A stretch of 64,000 nucleotides of DNA from an uncultured Eubacterium sp. (GCA_934351445.1 CAKRIZ010000001.1:1-64000), one strand, 5' to 3'; counted from the first letter of the stretch, positions 52,166 to 61,424 are shown. Numbers and translations: made by a program. Notes: generated by a model not told the origin, from the letters alone.

Positions 52166-53179
52166 ATGATGAAGAAAAAACGATCCCGATATGTTACAAA
52201 AAAATATCTATTTTGTTATATGCTCGCTATGTTTTTACTATTCCTGCTGAAAGAGCCTCAGACCGCGATGGAGGGCGCGCGCTATGGTCTGATGCTGTGG
52301 GCAAAACAACTGCTTCCGAGCCTGCTCCCGTTTCTGATTCTCACACAGTTACTGATTCGCAGCGGCTATCTGTCCAGGATCAGTGAGACACTGCATCTGC
52401 CACAGAGCTATTTTGTACTATTTGCAGGCACGCTGTTTGGATTTCCCATGGGCTGTAAGCTCACAACAGACCTGTATGCACACGGACAGTTGTCAAAGGA
52501 AGATGCATCCCTGCTGTTTATCATTGCCAACCAGATGAGTCCCGCCTTTGTCGGAGGATATATTTTATCCGAGACACTGCGTCTGCCACAGATGCTTCCG
52601 ATGACCTATGCCATCTTGTATGCGCCATCGTTGTGTTATGGTCTTTTGATGCTCATGATCCACCATCGGCGTCTGTCACACCACACACAATCATCGGATT
52701 GCAACGTGACAAAAAAAGCGACATCAGGGCTGCAAATGAATTTTGCCATCCTTGATGCCGGTATTATGAATAGTTTCGAAACCATGTTAAAACTGGGCGG
52801 ATACGTCATGCTCTTTGCTGTCATCACGCGTATGTGCCAGCACTATCTGACTGCCATTCCTGTCATATCTACCTTTATTGCAAGTCTGCTCGAGATCACA
52901 GGCGCCGTCAGTGTCCTGAACCATACCATTCAAAGTACATACCTGAAGTATGTAGCGATTCTGGGCGCTACCGCGTTTGGCGGCTGCTCCGGTATCGCCC
53001 AGACAGCATCGCTCATTCACACAGACCATCTGCCAGAGCAGCGATCTATACCAGCTATGCGATCTGTGCAATCTGTACTATCTATGCGATCATATATCTG
53101 CGGACGGCTGTGCATTGCGGCAATCACCGCCCTGCTCGCCGCTGTCCTGTATCCACTGGCAGCCGTCTGCATCGTATGA
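52166..53179 (+). CDS. ylbJ: YlbJ-like sporulation membrane protein
   Basis: A 337-residue polytopic protein of the nucleoside-recognition (Gate) type, with about eight hydrophobic segments. WAKQLLPSLLPFLILTQLL and FGFPMGCKLTTDLY match YlbJ, a sigma-E-dependent protein needed for heat-resistant spores in Bacillus. The nearby coaD and rsmD genes give the ylbH-ylbI-ylbJ neighbourhood. Two adjacent ATGs (52166, 52169) have no ribosome site, which is odd. Confidence 0.8.
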   Translation: MMKKKRSRYVTKKYLFCYMLAMFLLFLLKEPQTAMEGARYGLMLWAKQLLPSLLPFLILTQLLIRSGYLSRISETLHLPQSYFVLFAGTLFGFPMGCKLTTDLYAHGQLSKEDASLLFIIANQMSPAFVGGYILSETLRLPQMLPMTYAILYAPSLCYGLLMLMIHHRRLSHHTQSSDCNVTKKATSGLQMNFAILDAGIMNSFETMLKLGGYVMLFAVITRMCQHYLTAIPVISTFIASLLEITGAVSVLNHTIQSTYLKYVAILGATAFGGCSGIAQTASLIHTDHLPEQRSIPAMRSVQSVLSMRSYICGRLCIAAITALLAAVLYPLAAVCIV

Positions 53180-53185
53180 TTTAGT

Positions 53186-53815
53186 CTACGCCTTTATCTC
53201 GCCATTCTCCTGTGCGGAAGACTCCTGTGCGGCAGTTGCTGTATTCGTCGTATTTTCTGCTGACAGCTCCGGCTCTGTCTGTGGCATCAGCTCTGCGCGA
53301 TTGGCAAGGACAACCTGTAAGGAGCTGTTCAATCCGGCGATCAGATTCTCATAACGCGCCTTTGAACCCTCAATCGCACCATTTAAGATCACTTCCAGAT
53401 TGCGCAGCAATTCATCGGTATATCCGATTGCCCCCATACGGATGCTGTTTGCATCGTTGGTTGCTTTATCGAGGATCTCCTGTGCCTGCTTCGTCGCGAT
53501 CATCACGACTTCATTGGCCTGTGCATATGCCTGCTGCATAATCTGATGCTCGCTGACAAGCTCTGAATGTGTCACTTCTGCCTGCGCGATAATGGCATCC
53601 GCTTTGGTCTGGGCATCCGCTAGGATCGCCTCTTTGTTACTGATCATCTTCTGATAGCGTTTGATCTCCTCGGGTGTACGCAGACGAAGCTCTGTCAGCA
53701 GTTCCTCGATCTGATCCTTATTGACAATGATCTTATTAGACGAAAACGCCTGCGGCTTACAATTCTCTATATATTGTTCTAATTCTTCGATTGTCTGCTC
53801 AATTTTACTACTCAT
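53186..53815 (-). CDS. Coiled-coil protein downstream of coaD, unknown
   Basis: A 209-residue protein without membrane segments. Residues of about 5-130 are strongly helical and coiled coil, rich in Ala/Gln/Glu ([24 protein letters not shown]), reminiscent of DivIVA-type or F-type ATPase b-subunit helices. The C-terminal 35 residues are low-complexity Glu/Ala/Thr. The ATG 53815 follows GGAGAT and overlaps the coaD stop by 8 bases. It is often annotated as 'ATPase' in relatives, without evidence of ATP binding here. Confidence 0.7.
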   Translation of the reverse strand: MSSKIEQTIEELEQYIENCKPQAFSSNKIIVNKDQIEELLTELRLRTPEEIKRYQKMISNKEAILADAQTKADAIIAQAEVTHSELVSEHQIMQQAYAQANEVVMIATKQAQEILDKATNDANSIRMGAIGYTDELLRNLEVILNGAIEGSKARYENLIAGLNSSLQVVLANRAELMPQTEPELSAENTTNTATAAQESSAQENGEIKA

Positions 53816-54308
53816 GTTGATCTCCTTTTTCAATGCCATATTTTTTATAAATACGGTCAATCATCGGCTCAGGAACAAAACGTGAAATATCTCCGCCATA
53901 GGCTGCGAATTCCTTGACAATCGTAGAACTGAGATAAGAATACTGCAGGCTCGTTGTCAAAAAAATCGTCTCTATCTCATCATACTCCACATGATTTGTC
54001 TGTGCGATCTGAAGCTCATATTCAAAATCCGTCACTGCCCGTAATCCACGGATGATTAATGTTGCCTGTATTTCTTTTGCAAAATCAACAAGCAGCCCGT
54101 CAAATGATACAATATGTACGTTCGGCAGATCCTCGGTTAATTCTTTTAACATACTAACACGTTCATTTACAGAAAACAACGAATTTTTTGCACGATTATT
54201 TAGCACACCAACATATAATTCATCCACAATATTTGCAGATCTGCGGATAATGTCCATATGTCCGTTTGTCACCGGATCAAAGCTGCCCGGATAGATTGCT
54301 CTTTTCAT
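53808..54308 (-). CDS. coaD: Phosphopantetheine adenylyltransferase CoaD
   Basis: CoaD adenylates 4'-phosphopantetheine in coenzyme A synthesis. The nucleotidyltransferase motif [11 protein letters not shown] is at residues 7-17 and SSTIVKE near residue 127 is the usual ISST-type motif. Length 166 is typical. It follows rsmD after 3 bases. Confidence 0.96.
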   Translation of the reverse strand: MKRAIYPGSFDPVTNGHMDIIRRSANIVDELYVGVLNNRAKNSLFSVNERVSMLKELTEDLPNVHIVSFDGLLVDFAKEIQATLIIRGLRAVTDFEYELQIAQTNHVEYDEIETIFLTTSLQYSYLSSTIVKEFAAYGGDISRFVPEPMIDRIYKKYGIEKGDQHE

Positions 54309-54311
54309 TGA

Positions 54312-54890
54312 TCATCCCTCTTTGGTTTCCTGTGTTTCCTCCTTCAGCGAAAGGAACACATGTTTGTTTGTCTTGTAGATCTTCTCCTTGAGCAGATCAT
54401 AGCCCAATGCATCCACATATGAAAAATCTGTATGCTCGTCCGCCTCTATGATGATGAGTGCGTGTTCCTTTACAACCGGGGAATGTGCGAGATACCCAAG
54501 GATCTCCGCTTCCAGGTCATGTCCATACGGTGGATCAAGGAAAATGAAATCGAACCGGTATTTTCCCTCTAACTGCCGCAACGCACTCATACAATCTGTA
54601 TTCATCAGCTTACACTGACTGCCCAGTTTTGTAAAATCAATGTTATCCTGTATGACTTCACACGCCTTTTTGTTGTTATCTACAAATACACAATAGGCAC
54701 TGCCCCTGCTTACCGCTTCCAGTCCAATCTGTCCGCTGCCCGCGAACAGATCCAGAAAATATGCACCCTCCAGTTCCGGGGCGAGCATATTGAACAACGT
54801 CTCCTTAATACGATCCGTCGTCGGGCGGGTATCTCTGCCAGGTAATGTACGCAGCGGAAGCCGCCTTGCCTTTCCTGCTATGATTCTCAT
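54312..54890 (-). CDS. rsmD: 16S rRNA (guanine-966-N2) methyltransferase RsmD
   Basis: RsmD methylates G966 of 16S rRNA. The SAM-binding motif FLDLFAGSGQIGLEAVSRG is near residue 42 and the catalytic FLDPPYGHD near residue 118. The start RIIAGKARRLPL and DTRPTTDRIKE are family signatures. Length 192 fits. Confidence 0.95.
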   Translation of the reverse strand: MRIIAGKARRLPLRTLPGRDTRPTTDRIKETLFNMLAPELEGAYFLDLFAGSGQIGLEAVSRGSAYCVFVDNNKKACEVIQDNIDFTKLGSQCKLMNTDCMSALRQLEGKYRFDFIFLDPPYGHDLEAEILGYLAHSPVVKEHALIIIEADEHTDFSYVDALGYDLLKEKIYKTNKHVFLSLKEETQETKEG

Positions 54891-54917
54891 GGTGGTCTAC
54901 CTCCTGTTTATTGATCG

Positions 54918-55463
54918 CTAGTTTTGTTCCTTTAAGACTGCGCGGTTTTTAATGAGATAATCACACAGTGATACAACCGTAAGGATCAGTGCAATCCATG
55001 TCAGACCGATGCCGAGTATCTCAAACACGCGTCCCGGAAAATCCAGAATCAATACAATGATCATCAGCATCTGAAATGTCGTCTTGAATTTTCCCCAGTA
55101 GCTGGCAGCGATCACAACACCGTTATCGGCTGCCACCAAGCGAAAACCACTGATAATAAATTCACGGCTGATGATCACAATGACCATCCATGCAGCGAGC
55201 TGGCCGGTAGCTACCAGACAGATCATCGCGGAACATACCAGCAGTTTATCAGCAAGCGGATCCATAAATTTGCCGAAATTTGTCACTAAATTGTATTTTC
55301 TTGCAATTTTTCCGTCAGCCAGGTCTGTCAGACTCGCAATGATGAAGATCGCTACTGCAATATAATTGCTGTAAGGCACGACCGGAACCAACAGGAAAAA
55401 TACAAAAAATGGAATCAGCAGTACACGTAAAATCGTCAGTTTGTTCGGTAAATTCATCTTCAT
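54918..55463 (-). CDS. pgsA: CDP-diacylglycerol--glycerol-3-phosphate 3-phosphatidyltransferase PgsA
   Basis: PgsA makes phosphatidylglycerophosphate, the precursor of phosphatidylglycerol. The CDP-alcohol motif D-x2-DG-x2-AR-x8-G-x3-D-x3-D is intact (DLADGKIARK ... FGKFMDPLADK). Four or more membrane segments are present in 181 residues. ATG 55463 lies 1 base from the rimO stop. Confidence 0.95.
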   Translation of the reverse strand: MKMNLPNKLTILRVLLIPFFVFFLLVPVVPYSNYIAVAIFIIASLTDLADGKIARKYNLVTNFGKFMDPLADKLLVCSAMICLVATGQLAAWMVIVIISREFIISGFRLVAADNGVVIAASYWGKFKTTFQMLMIIVLILDFPGRVFEILGIGLTWIALILTVVSLCDYLIKNRAVLKEQN

Positions 55464-55464
55464 C

Positions 55465-56790
55465 TTATATCATCTCCCCTATCAGGTCATAATCCAGCGC
55501 ACCGGTCACACGTACTTTTACAAAATCACCGGACATCAGTTCCGCATCCGTGTGGATAAATATATAGCCGTCTACCCCCGGCGCATCTTTATATGTTCTT
55601 GCAACATAAGCATTCTCATCTGCGACTTTACCCTCGACAAATGCCCAAAGCTCACGTCCCTTCATGGACTCGTTACGGTCGTAAGAGATCTCCTGCTGCA
55701 ATTCCATGACTTCGTCTCTCCAGGTCAGCTTGGTTTCCTCGTCCAACTGTCCCTCGAACGATGCTGCCGGCGTATTTTCCTCCGGCGAATAGGTAAATGC
55801 ACCAAGGCGGTCAAATTCTGCCCAGTTTAAAAACTCTAACAATTCTTCATGCGCCTGCGGTGTCTCGCCCGGGAATCCACAGATCAATGTTGTCCGCAGA
55901 CAGATATCCGGTATCTCACTGCGCAGCAATTCAATCTTATCAGCCAATTCTGCGCCACTTGTGCGGCGTCCCATACGCTTTAGGATATCATCATTGATAT
56001 GCTGGATCGGCATATCCAGATAATGCACGACCTTTCCGTTACGCTTGATCGCTTCTATTAACTGTGTATCAATCTCCTCCGGATAACAGTACATCAGCCG
56101 GATCCAATACAATCCGTCAATCGCGTTCAGTCCGTCTAACAGGCGGTGCAATGATTTTTCACCATAGAGATCCACCCCATAGACCGTTGTCTCCTGTGCC
56201 ACGAGGATCAGTTCCTTGACACCCTGTGCAACCAACTGCTTTGCCTGGTCAATCAGTTCTTCCATCGGGACACTGCGGTATGCACCGCGGATCGATGGAA
56301 TCACACAGTAGGTACAGTGCTTATCACATCCTTCGGCGATTTTAAGGTATGCATAATGTCCTCCGGTCGTGACCAGACGCTTTTTATCATGCATATCCGG
56401 CAGCCCCTCAAGTGCATGGTAGTTTTTATAGACACTGCCCTTTAATGCTCCCTCTACGGCTTCCACGATCGCATCATATGCGTTCGTGCCAAGCACAGCG
56501 TCCACTTCCGGAATCTCCTCAAGCACCTCATCCTGATAGCGTTGAGCCAGACAACCGGTGACAATCAGTGCCTTTAATTTTCCTGTTTCCTTGTACTTTG
56601 CCATCGACAGGATCGTCTGGATACTCTCCTCTTTGGCATCTCCGATAAAGCAGCAGGAATTGACTACGATGACATCTGCATCGGTTTCATCGTCCGTAAT
56701 CGTATAACCGGCAGCATTCAGCATACCGATCATATATTCGGAATCCACCAGATTTTTATCGCAGCCCAGTGAAATAAATAAAATATTCAT
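55465..56790 (-). CDS. rimO: Ribosomal protein S12 methylthiotransferase RimO
   Basis: RimO methylthiolates Asp88 of S12. The N-terminal domain has the cluster cysteines in LGCDKNL and NSCCFI; the radical SAM motif CDKHCTYC lies near residue 145; a TRAM domain covers the last 65 residues. The ATG at 56790, with AGGAG five bases upstream, starts the family pattern MNILFISLGC; a longer in-frame ORF has no ribosome site. Length 441 is typical. Confidence 0.95.
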   Translation of the reverse strand: MNILFISLGCDKNLVDSEYMIGMLNAAGYTITDDETDADVIVVNSCCFIGDAKEESIQTILSMAKYKETGKLKALIVTGCLAQRYQDEVLEEIPEVDAVLGTNAYDAIVEAVEGALKGSVYKNYHALEGLPDMHDKKRLVTTGGHYAYLKIAEGCDKHCTYCVIPSIRGAYRSVPMEELIDQAKQLVAQGVKELILVAQETTVYGVDLYGEKSLHRLLDGLNAIDGLYWIRLMYCYPEEIDTQLIEAIKRNGKVVHYLDMPIQHINDDILKRMGRRTSGAELADKIELLRSEIPDICLRTTLICGFPGETPQAHEELLEFLNWAEFDRLGAFTYSPEENTPAASFEGQLDEETKLTWRDEVMELQQEISYDRNESMKGRELWAFVEGKVADENAYVARTYKDAPGVDGYIFIHTDAELMSGDFVKVRVTGALDYDLIGEMI

Positions 56791-56808
56791 AGATACTCCT
56801 GTGATGTG

Positions 56809-56840
56809 AAAAGAAGCCGAAACGATGTGCTCCGGCTTCC
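56809..56840 (-). terminator. Probable terminator or attenuator between rpoZ and rimO
   Basis: On the minus strand GAAGCCG (56839-56833) pairs with CGGCTTC (56819-56813), followed by TTTT. A second hairpin (CTGCC/GGCAG, 56879-56867) with TTTCTT lies just before it. These would reduce read-through from the yicC-rpoZ group into rimO. Confidence 0.5.
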
Positions 56841-56893
56841 GTATGTTGCTACGCATCCGCAAGAAACTGCCGGTGGCAGCTCTTACAGGTTGC

Positions 56894-57199
56894 CTATTCT
56901 TCGCTCTCTGATGTCAGTGAACGATCCACGGGATCAACTGCAGGATGCATCTCATCTGCCTGATCATCTTCTCCAAGGATCTTTACTTTTCCTTCGTAAA
57001 GTTCCTGAACCGCGGTGGACAACGGCTTTTTGCCATTTGCATGTGCCACTAACGGCTCGTCACCGGCAATTAACTGGCGCGCGCGCTTGGCAGCGGCAAT
57101 CACGATAGAATAACGGCTGTTTACGACAGGCTCCTCGCCTACCTCTGTGGTATTGTTTACTACTTTCATCAGTTCTACATAAGACGGATGGATCATCAT
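56894..57199 (-). CDS. rpoZ: DNA-directed RNA polymerase omega subunit
   Basis: A 101-residue omega subunit that helps assemble RNA polymerase. NSRYSIVIAAAKRARQL near residue 27 is the family signature, and KPLSTAVQELYEGKV follows. The last 25 residues are acidic. Its ATG overlaps the gmk stop by one base. Confidence 0.93.
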   Translation of the reverse strand: MMIHPSYVELMKVVNNTTEVGEEPVVNSRYSIVIAAAKRARQLIAGDEPLVAHANGKKPLSTAVQELYEGKVKILGEDDQADEMHPAVDPVDRSLTSESEE

Positions 57200-57837
57200 T
57201 ATTCTCCTTTCGCATAATTCGTTAATGCTGTTTTCATTTCCATAATAAATAATTCTTTACGTGAAATCTTTGTATGTTCATTCTGTAAAATGGAATGTAC
57301 CTGATCGACACAGGCTTCCAGTTCATCGTTTACAATCAGATAATCGTAAGCTTCGATACCCATACATTCTTCATCTGCGCGGCACAGTCTTTCGTGGATC
57401 ACTGCCGGTGTCTCTGTGCCCCTGCCTACCAGTCTCCGCTCGAGTTCTTCAAAACTGGGGGGTGTGACAAACAAAAGCAGCGTATCCGGATATTTTTCCT
57501 TGATCTTCAGTGCACCCTGAATCTCGATTTCAAGAATGACATCCCTGCCACTCTTCAGCTGCTCCTGTACATAAGCCTTTGGTGTGCCATAATAGTTGCT
57601 GACATACCGGGCGTACTCCAGAAGCTCGTCGTTTTCAATCATCTTCTCAAAACAGTCCACGGAACGGAAAAAATATTCCCGTCCATCCTGTTCACCCGGA
57701 CGTGGTGCCCGCGTTGTCGCTGAAATAGACAATGCATAATTCTGTGGATATTTTTCCAGCAGACGTTTTACAATTGTGCCTTTTCCTGCACCGGAAAATC
57801 CGGATATCACAGTCAATATACCTGTCTGTGTGTTCAT
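57199..57837 (-). CDS. gmk: Guanylate kinase
   Basis: Gmk phosphorylates GMP to GDP. The P-loop GFSGAGKGT is at residues 13-21, and the GMP-binding SATTRAPRPGEQDGREYFF follows near residue 40. Length 212 is typical. The order yicC-remA-gmk-rpoZ is conserved in Firmicutes. Confidence 0.96.
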   Translation of the reverse strand: MNTQTGILTVISGFSGAGKGTIVKRLLEKYPQNYALSISATTRAPRPGEQDGREYFFRSVDCFEKMIENDELLEYARYVSNYYGTPKAYVQEQLKSGRDVILEIEIQGALKIKEKYPDTLLLFVTPPSFEELERRLVGRGTETPAVIHERLCRADEECMGIEAYDYLIVNDELEACVDQVHSILQNEHTKISRKELFIMEMKTALTNYAKGE

Positions 57838-57868
57838 TTATTCATCCTCCGTACCGACCGCTCCTGGA

Positions 57869-58156
57869 TCATGCTTCCATCGTTTCGGCTGTATGCGTAT
57901 CTGACTGGTCAGCCCCGGTCTTTTGTCTGATTCTGCCGGATAATGTATCCGGCAGCAGGGCTGATAATACAATGCGGTCATTTTCCGTGAAAATCACCGC
58001 TCTGGTTCTTCTCCCCTGCGTCGCATCAATCAGTCTGGATTCTTCCTTGGCCTTTTGGATCATACGCTTTGCCGGCGCAGAATCCGGCGTGATCATTGCA
58101 ACGATCTTATCTGCATTTATAATATTGCCAAAACCGATATTCATAAAATTACTCAA
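57869..58156 (-). CDS. remA: RemA family DNA-binding protein (DUF370)
   Basis: RemA-type regulators activate matrix genes in Bacillus. The conserved MNIGFGNIINADKIVAMITPDSAP region and DATQGRRTRAVI are present. I favour TTG 58156 because it gives MSNFMNIGFGN, the usual distance before NIGFGN in relatives, though ATG 58144 is possible. The start overlaps the end of yicC by 8 bases. The C-terminus is about 10 residues longer than in Bacillus. Confidence 0.88.
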   Translation of the reverse strand: MSNFMNIGFGNIINADKIVAMITPDSAPAKRMIQKAKEESRLIDATQGRRTRAVIFTENDRIVLSALLPDTLSGRIRQKTGADQSDTHTAETMEA

Positions 58157-59027
58157 TATTTTGTATCTGCTCCCTTACTTTCTCGATATCAGTCTTGAGA
58201 TTGATGCCTGTATCGGAGATCGACAGATCATTGGATTTCGACAGGATCGTATTCGCCTCACGGTTCATCTCCTGTGCAATAAAATCCAGCTTGCGGCCCA
58301 TGCTGCCTCCGGCCAGAAGCACTTCCTTCATGCCTTTTACATGGCTGCGCAGGCGTACCACTTCCTCATCCACACAGATCTTATCCGCAAACAGTGTCAC
58401 CTCTGTCGCAATGCGTCCCTCATCAATCTGTGCATCCTGCAACAGATCCGCGATCTTTGTCTGCAGCTTGCTGCGGTATTCCGCAATGATCTCTGGTGAA
58501 CGCTGTTCGATATAATCTACATAACCATTCATCTGGTCAAGTTTTGCGATCAGATCGTTCCGCAGCTGCTCGCCCTCGCTGATACGTGCTGCCACAAACT
58601 GCTCACAGGCACCACGCACTGCCTTTTCAAGTACTGTCCACAGCTCCTTCTCATCCGTATCTTCCTCTTCCATCATAAATACTTCCGGATAACGCGAAAG
58701 CGTGCTGACACGGATATCATTTTCCAGTCCGAAGGTCTGTGCCATCTGCCTGAGATAAGCCAGATACTGTCCGGCGAGCTGCTCATTATACTTGAGTGCA
58801 TATCCATTCTCGGACAGATCTTCATAAGATACAAACACATCCACTTTTCCACGCTCCATATACTCTTTGAGTACGGTACGGATCGAACTTTCAAAAATAC
58901 TGAGTTTTTTCGGCATCTTGACGCTGACATCCAGATAACGGTGGTTGACAGCCTTGATCTCCACAGTCATCTTCCACTGTTCCTCTGTTACCTCGCATCT
59001 ACCGAAGCCGGTCATGCTTTTTATCAT
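58149..59027 (-). CDS. yicC: YicC family endoribonuclease-like protein
   Basis: A 292-residue YicC protein; E. coli YicC is an endoribonuclease. The N-terminus MIKSMTGFGR and the C-terminal DUF1732 region (MGRKLDFIAQEMNREANTI) are diagnostic. The ATG 59027 follows GGAGGT; a longer in-frame ORF from 59081 lacks a ribosome site. It heads the remA-gmk-rpoZ group. Confidence 0.93.
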   Translation of the reverse strand: MIKSMTGFGRCEVTEEQWKMTVEIKAVNHRYLDVSVKMPKKLSIFESSIRTVLKEYMERGKVDVFVSYEDLSENGYALKYNEQLAGQYLAYLRQMAQTFGLENDIRVSTLSRYPEVFMMEEEDTDEKELWTVLEKAVRGACEQFVAARISEGEQLRNDLIAKLDQMNGYVDYIEQRSPEIIAEYRSKLQTKIADLLQDAQIDEGRIATEVTLFADKICVDEEVVRLRSHVKGMKEVLLAGGSMGRKLDFIAQEMNREANTILSKSNDLSISDTGINLKTDIEKVREQIQNIE

Positions 59028-59121
59028 AAAAACCTCCAACACACCGAACAGGAAAACCTGCCCTGAAATCATTCTGTCCATGCATCACCATTTCCCCATA
59101 TCGGTATGCATAGCTATTGTT

Positions 59122-59150
59122 ATTATAAGTCAAATGTTACTGTTCGTCAA
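59122..59150 (-). promoter_or_regulatory. Sigma-A promoter of yicC-remA-gmk-rpoZ
   Basis: On the minus strand TTGACG (59150-59145) and TATAAT (59127-59122) are 17 bases apart, about 90 bases before yicC. Confidence 0.85.
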
Positions 59151-59184
59151 ATAAAAAAAGTAATAGCTGCACCATTGGTTCATA

Positions 59185-59214
59185 TTGACTTTGGGCACAA
59201 GGTTCTATTAGAAT
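59185..59214 (+). promoter_or_regulatory. Candidate sigma-A promoter of rqcH
   Basis: TTGACT (59185-59190) and TAGAAT (59209-59214) are 18 bases apart, about 30 bases before the ATG. With the yicC promoter it forms a divergent pair. Confidence 0.65.
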
Positions 59215-59250
59215 AGGTAGAATAAATAAGTATTCAGGAGGACAAATCTG

Positions 59251-60999
59251 ATGGCTTTTGACGGAATTGTCGTTGCAAATATAACAAAAGAACTAAAAAA
59301 CTCTATTCTGGGCGGTCGTATCAGCAAGATTGCCCAGCCAGAAAGTGACGCCCTGCTGCTCACGGTCAAAGGCACCGGCGGCCAGCACCGTCTGCTTCTC
59401 TCTGCCAGTGCATCCCTGCCGTTTGTCTATCTTACGGATAAAAACCGGCCCAGCCCCATGATTGCACCGAATTTCTGCATGCTGCTGCGCAAATTCATCG
59501 CAAACGGCAGGATTACAGGGATCTCACAACCCGGGCTCGAACGCATTATCTGCTTTGATATTGAACATCTCGATGAACTCGGCGACCTGAAGAAAAAAAG
59601 ACTGATCGTGGAACTCATGGGCAAACACAGTAATATCATCTTCTGCGATGACAGCGGCCGTATCATCGACAGCATCAAACATATCCCTGCATCCGTCAGT
59701 TCTGTGCGCGAAGTGCTCCCCGGACGGGACTATTTTATTCCGAATACACAGGAAAAATCTGATCCGCTCACCGCGACATCCGAGACGGTCATACGCGACG
59801 CATGCAGCCGCCCTGCTGCACTCGCCAAGGCACTGTACCTGACATATACCGGCATCAGCCCAACCGTTGCCAACGAAGTATGCCATCGCGCGGGACTCGA
59901 TGCAGATGCACATACCGATAGCCTGAGTGACGATGAGAAGCTGCATCTCGCCAACGAATTTTTCTGGCTGATATCTGATATCAAAGAAGAAAAATTCGCT
60001 CCGTGTATGATCAAAAAAGGGGCGGAACCGATCGAGTTTTCCGCAGTCACACTGCACGAATACAGTGATTACCCGGCATATACCTGCGAAAACTACGATT
60101 CCATCAGTGAAGTGCTCGAACGTTTCTACGCAGACAAGGATCTCTACACCCGCATCCGCCAGAAGTCCGTTGACCTGCGCCGGATTGTAAACACGGCACT
60201 TGAACGTGATGTAAAAAAACTATCGCTGCAGCAAAAGCAGTTAAAAGACACCGAAAAAAGAGATAAATACAAAGTCTACGGCGAACTGCTCCAGGCTTAC
60301 GGCTACGGTGTCGAGGAAGGTGCAAAAAAACTCGAAGCTCTCAATTATTATACCAATGAGATGATCACGATCCCGCTAGACCCGCAGCTAAATGCACAGG
60401 AAAACGCCCAGAAATATTTTGCAAAATACAATAAACTCAAGCGTACCTATGAGGCACTGTTAGAACTCACCGTCGAAGTACAGGATGAGATCACTTATCT
60501 GGAATCAGTTGCAAATTCACTCGATATTGCGGTCACGGAAGAAGACCTGTCCGCGATCAAGGAAGAACTGACAGGCAGTGGTTTCATCAAAAAACACGCA
60601 GCAAAAAAGGGTGCCCGCTCCGCTAGGAGCAAGCCGTTCCACTATCGCAGCAATGACGGTTTTGACATTTTTGTCGGGAAAAACAATCTGCAGAACGAGG
60701 AGCTGACCTTCAAAGTCGCAAATGGCGGTGACTGGTGGTTTCACGCCAAAGGAATGCCCGGCTCACATGTAATCGTAAAAACCGAAGGAAAAGAGCTGCC
60801 CGACCGCACGTTTGAAGAAGCAGCCAGACTTGCCGGCTACTATTCCAAAGGACGCGGTGTCGACAAGCTCGAAATTGACTATTTACAGCGCAAAAATGTG
60901 AAAAAGCCAAATGGATCAGCACCCGGTTTTGTCGTTTATTATACGAATTATTCCATGACAATACACACGGATATTTCTGATATTCCATTTGTTGAATAA
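59251..60999 (+). CDS. rqcH: Rqc2 homologue RqcH (NFACT protein)
   Basis: RqcH binds stalled 50S subunits and adds C-terminal alanine tails. The NFACT-N domain (about residues 1-180), helix-hairpin-helix, coiled coil (about 280-425) and NFACT-R domain (about 465-575, with GGDWWFHAKGMPGSHVI) are all present in 582 residues. At the position of the Asp97-Arg98 pair of Bacillus RqcH this protein has Glu97-Arg98, a conservative change. The gene was formerly called fibronectin-binding protein. Confidence 0.93.
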   Translation: MAFDGIVVANITKELKNSILGGRISKIAQPESDALLLTVKGTGGQHRLLLSASASLPFVYLTDKNRPSPMIAPNFCMLLRKFIANGRITGISQPGLERIICFDIEHLDELGDLKKKRLIVELMGKHSNIIFCDDSGRIIDSIKHIPASVSSVREVLPGRDYFIPNTQEKSDPLTATSETVIRDACSRPAALAKALYLTYTGISPTVANEVCHRAGLDADAHTDSLSDDEKLHLANEFFWLISDIKEEKFAPCMIKKGAEPIEFSAVTLHEYSDYPAYTCENYDSISEVLERFYADKDLYTRIRQKSVDLRRIVNTALERDVKKLSLQQKQLKDTEKRDKYKVYGELLQAYGYGVEEGAKKLEALNYYTNEMITIPLDPQLNAQENAQKYFAKYNKLKRTYEALLELTVEVQDEITYLESVANSLDIAVTEEDLSAIKEELTGSGFIKKHAAKKGARSARSKPFHYRSNDGFDIFVGKNNLQNEELTFKVANGGDWWFHAKGMPGSHVIVKTEGKELPDRTFEEAARLAGYYSKGRGVDKLEIDYLQRKNVKKPNGSAPGFVVYYTNYSMTIHTDISDIPFVE

Positions 61000-61017
61000 T
61001 TTAGAAAAACCTGCTAC

Positions 61018-61046
61018 GTTTATTTTTGTTTTCTCCTCACATACTA
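61018..61046 (+). promoter_or_regulatory. Possible sigma-F/G promoter of the spore protein gene
   Basis: GTTTA (61018-61022) and CATACTA (61040-61046), 17 bases apart, resemble the forespore consensus GHATR and CATWMTA with one -35 mismatch. Confidence 0.5.
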
Positions 61047-61113
61047 TGTGTACCAGCAGCAAACAAGCTGTTGTTTAAATACAAAAGCGAATTTACCAAG
61101 GAGGAAACGCATC

Positions 61114-61317
61114 ATGTCAAACAATAACAATAAAACTTCCGTTCCCGAAGCAAAAGAGGCTATGAACCGTTTCAAATATGAGGTGGCAAGTGAGCTGGGT
61201 GTGCCCTTAAAGGATGGATACAACGGTGATCTGACTTCCAGACAGAATGGATCTGTCGGCGGTTATATGGTCAAGAAGATGATCGAGGCACAGGAAAAAC
61301 AGATGGCAGGTAAGTAA
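61114..61317 (+). CDS. Alpha/beta-type small acid-soluble spore protein
   Basis: A 67-residue DNA-binding spore protein that protects DNA in spores. KYEVASELGVPL holds the GPR protease cleavage site, and GDLTSRQNGSVGGYMVKKMIE is the second conserved helix. The ribosome site AAGGAGGAAA is strong. It shows that the organism carries a sporulation programme. Confidence 0.95.
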   Translation: MSNNNNKTSVPEAKEAMNRFKYEVASELGVPLKDGYNGDLTSRQNGSVGGYMVKKMIEAQEKQMAGK

Positions 61318-61364
61318 GAGAACACTTGAATACACGCTTCGCGAATATTCCGGTGTCACGAAAC

Positions 61365-61407
61365 AAAAGGTGCGCTTACCGCAGATAACTGCGGCAGGCG
61401 CACTTTT
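61365..61407. terminator. Bidirectional terminator between the spore protein gene and recG
   Basis: AAAAG(G)TGCGC pairs with GCGCACTTTT with one bulged G, and an inner CCGCA/TGCGG stem extends it. T and A tracts flank the two sides. Confidence 0.85.
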
Positions 61408-61424
61408 TACATAGCACGAGATAA

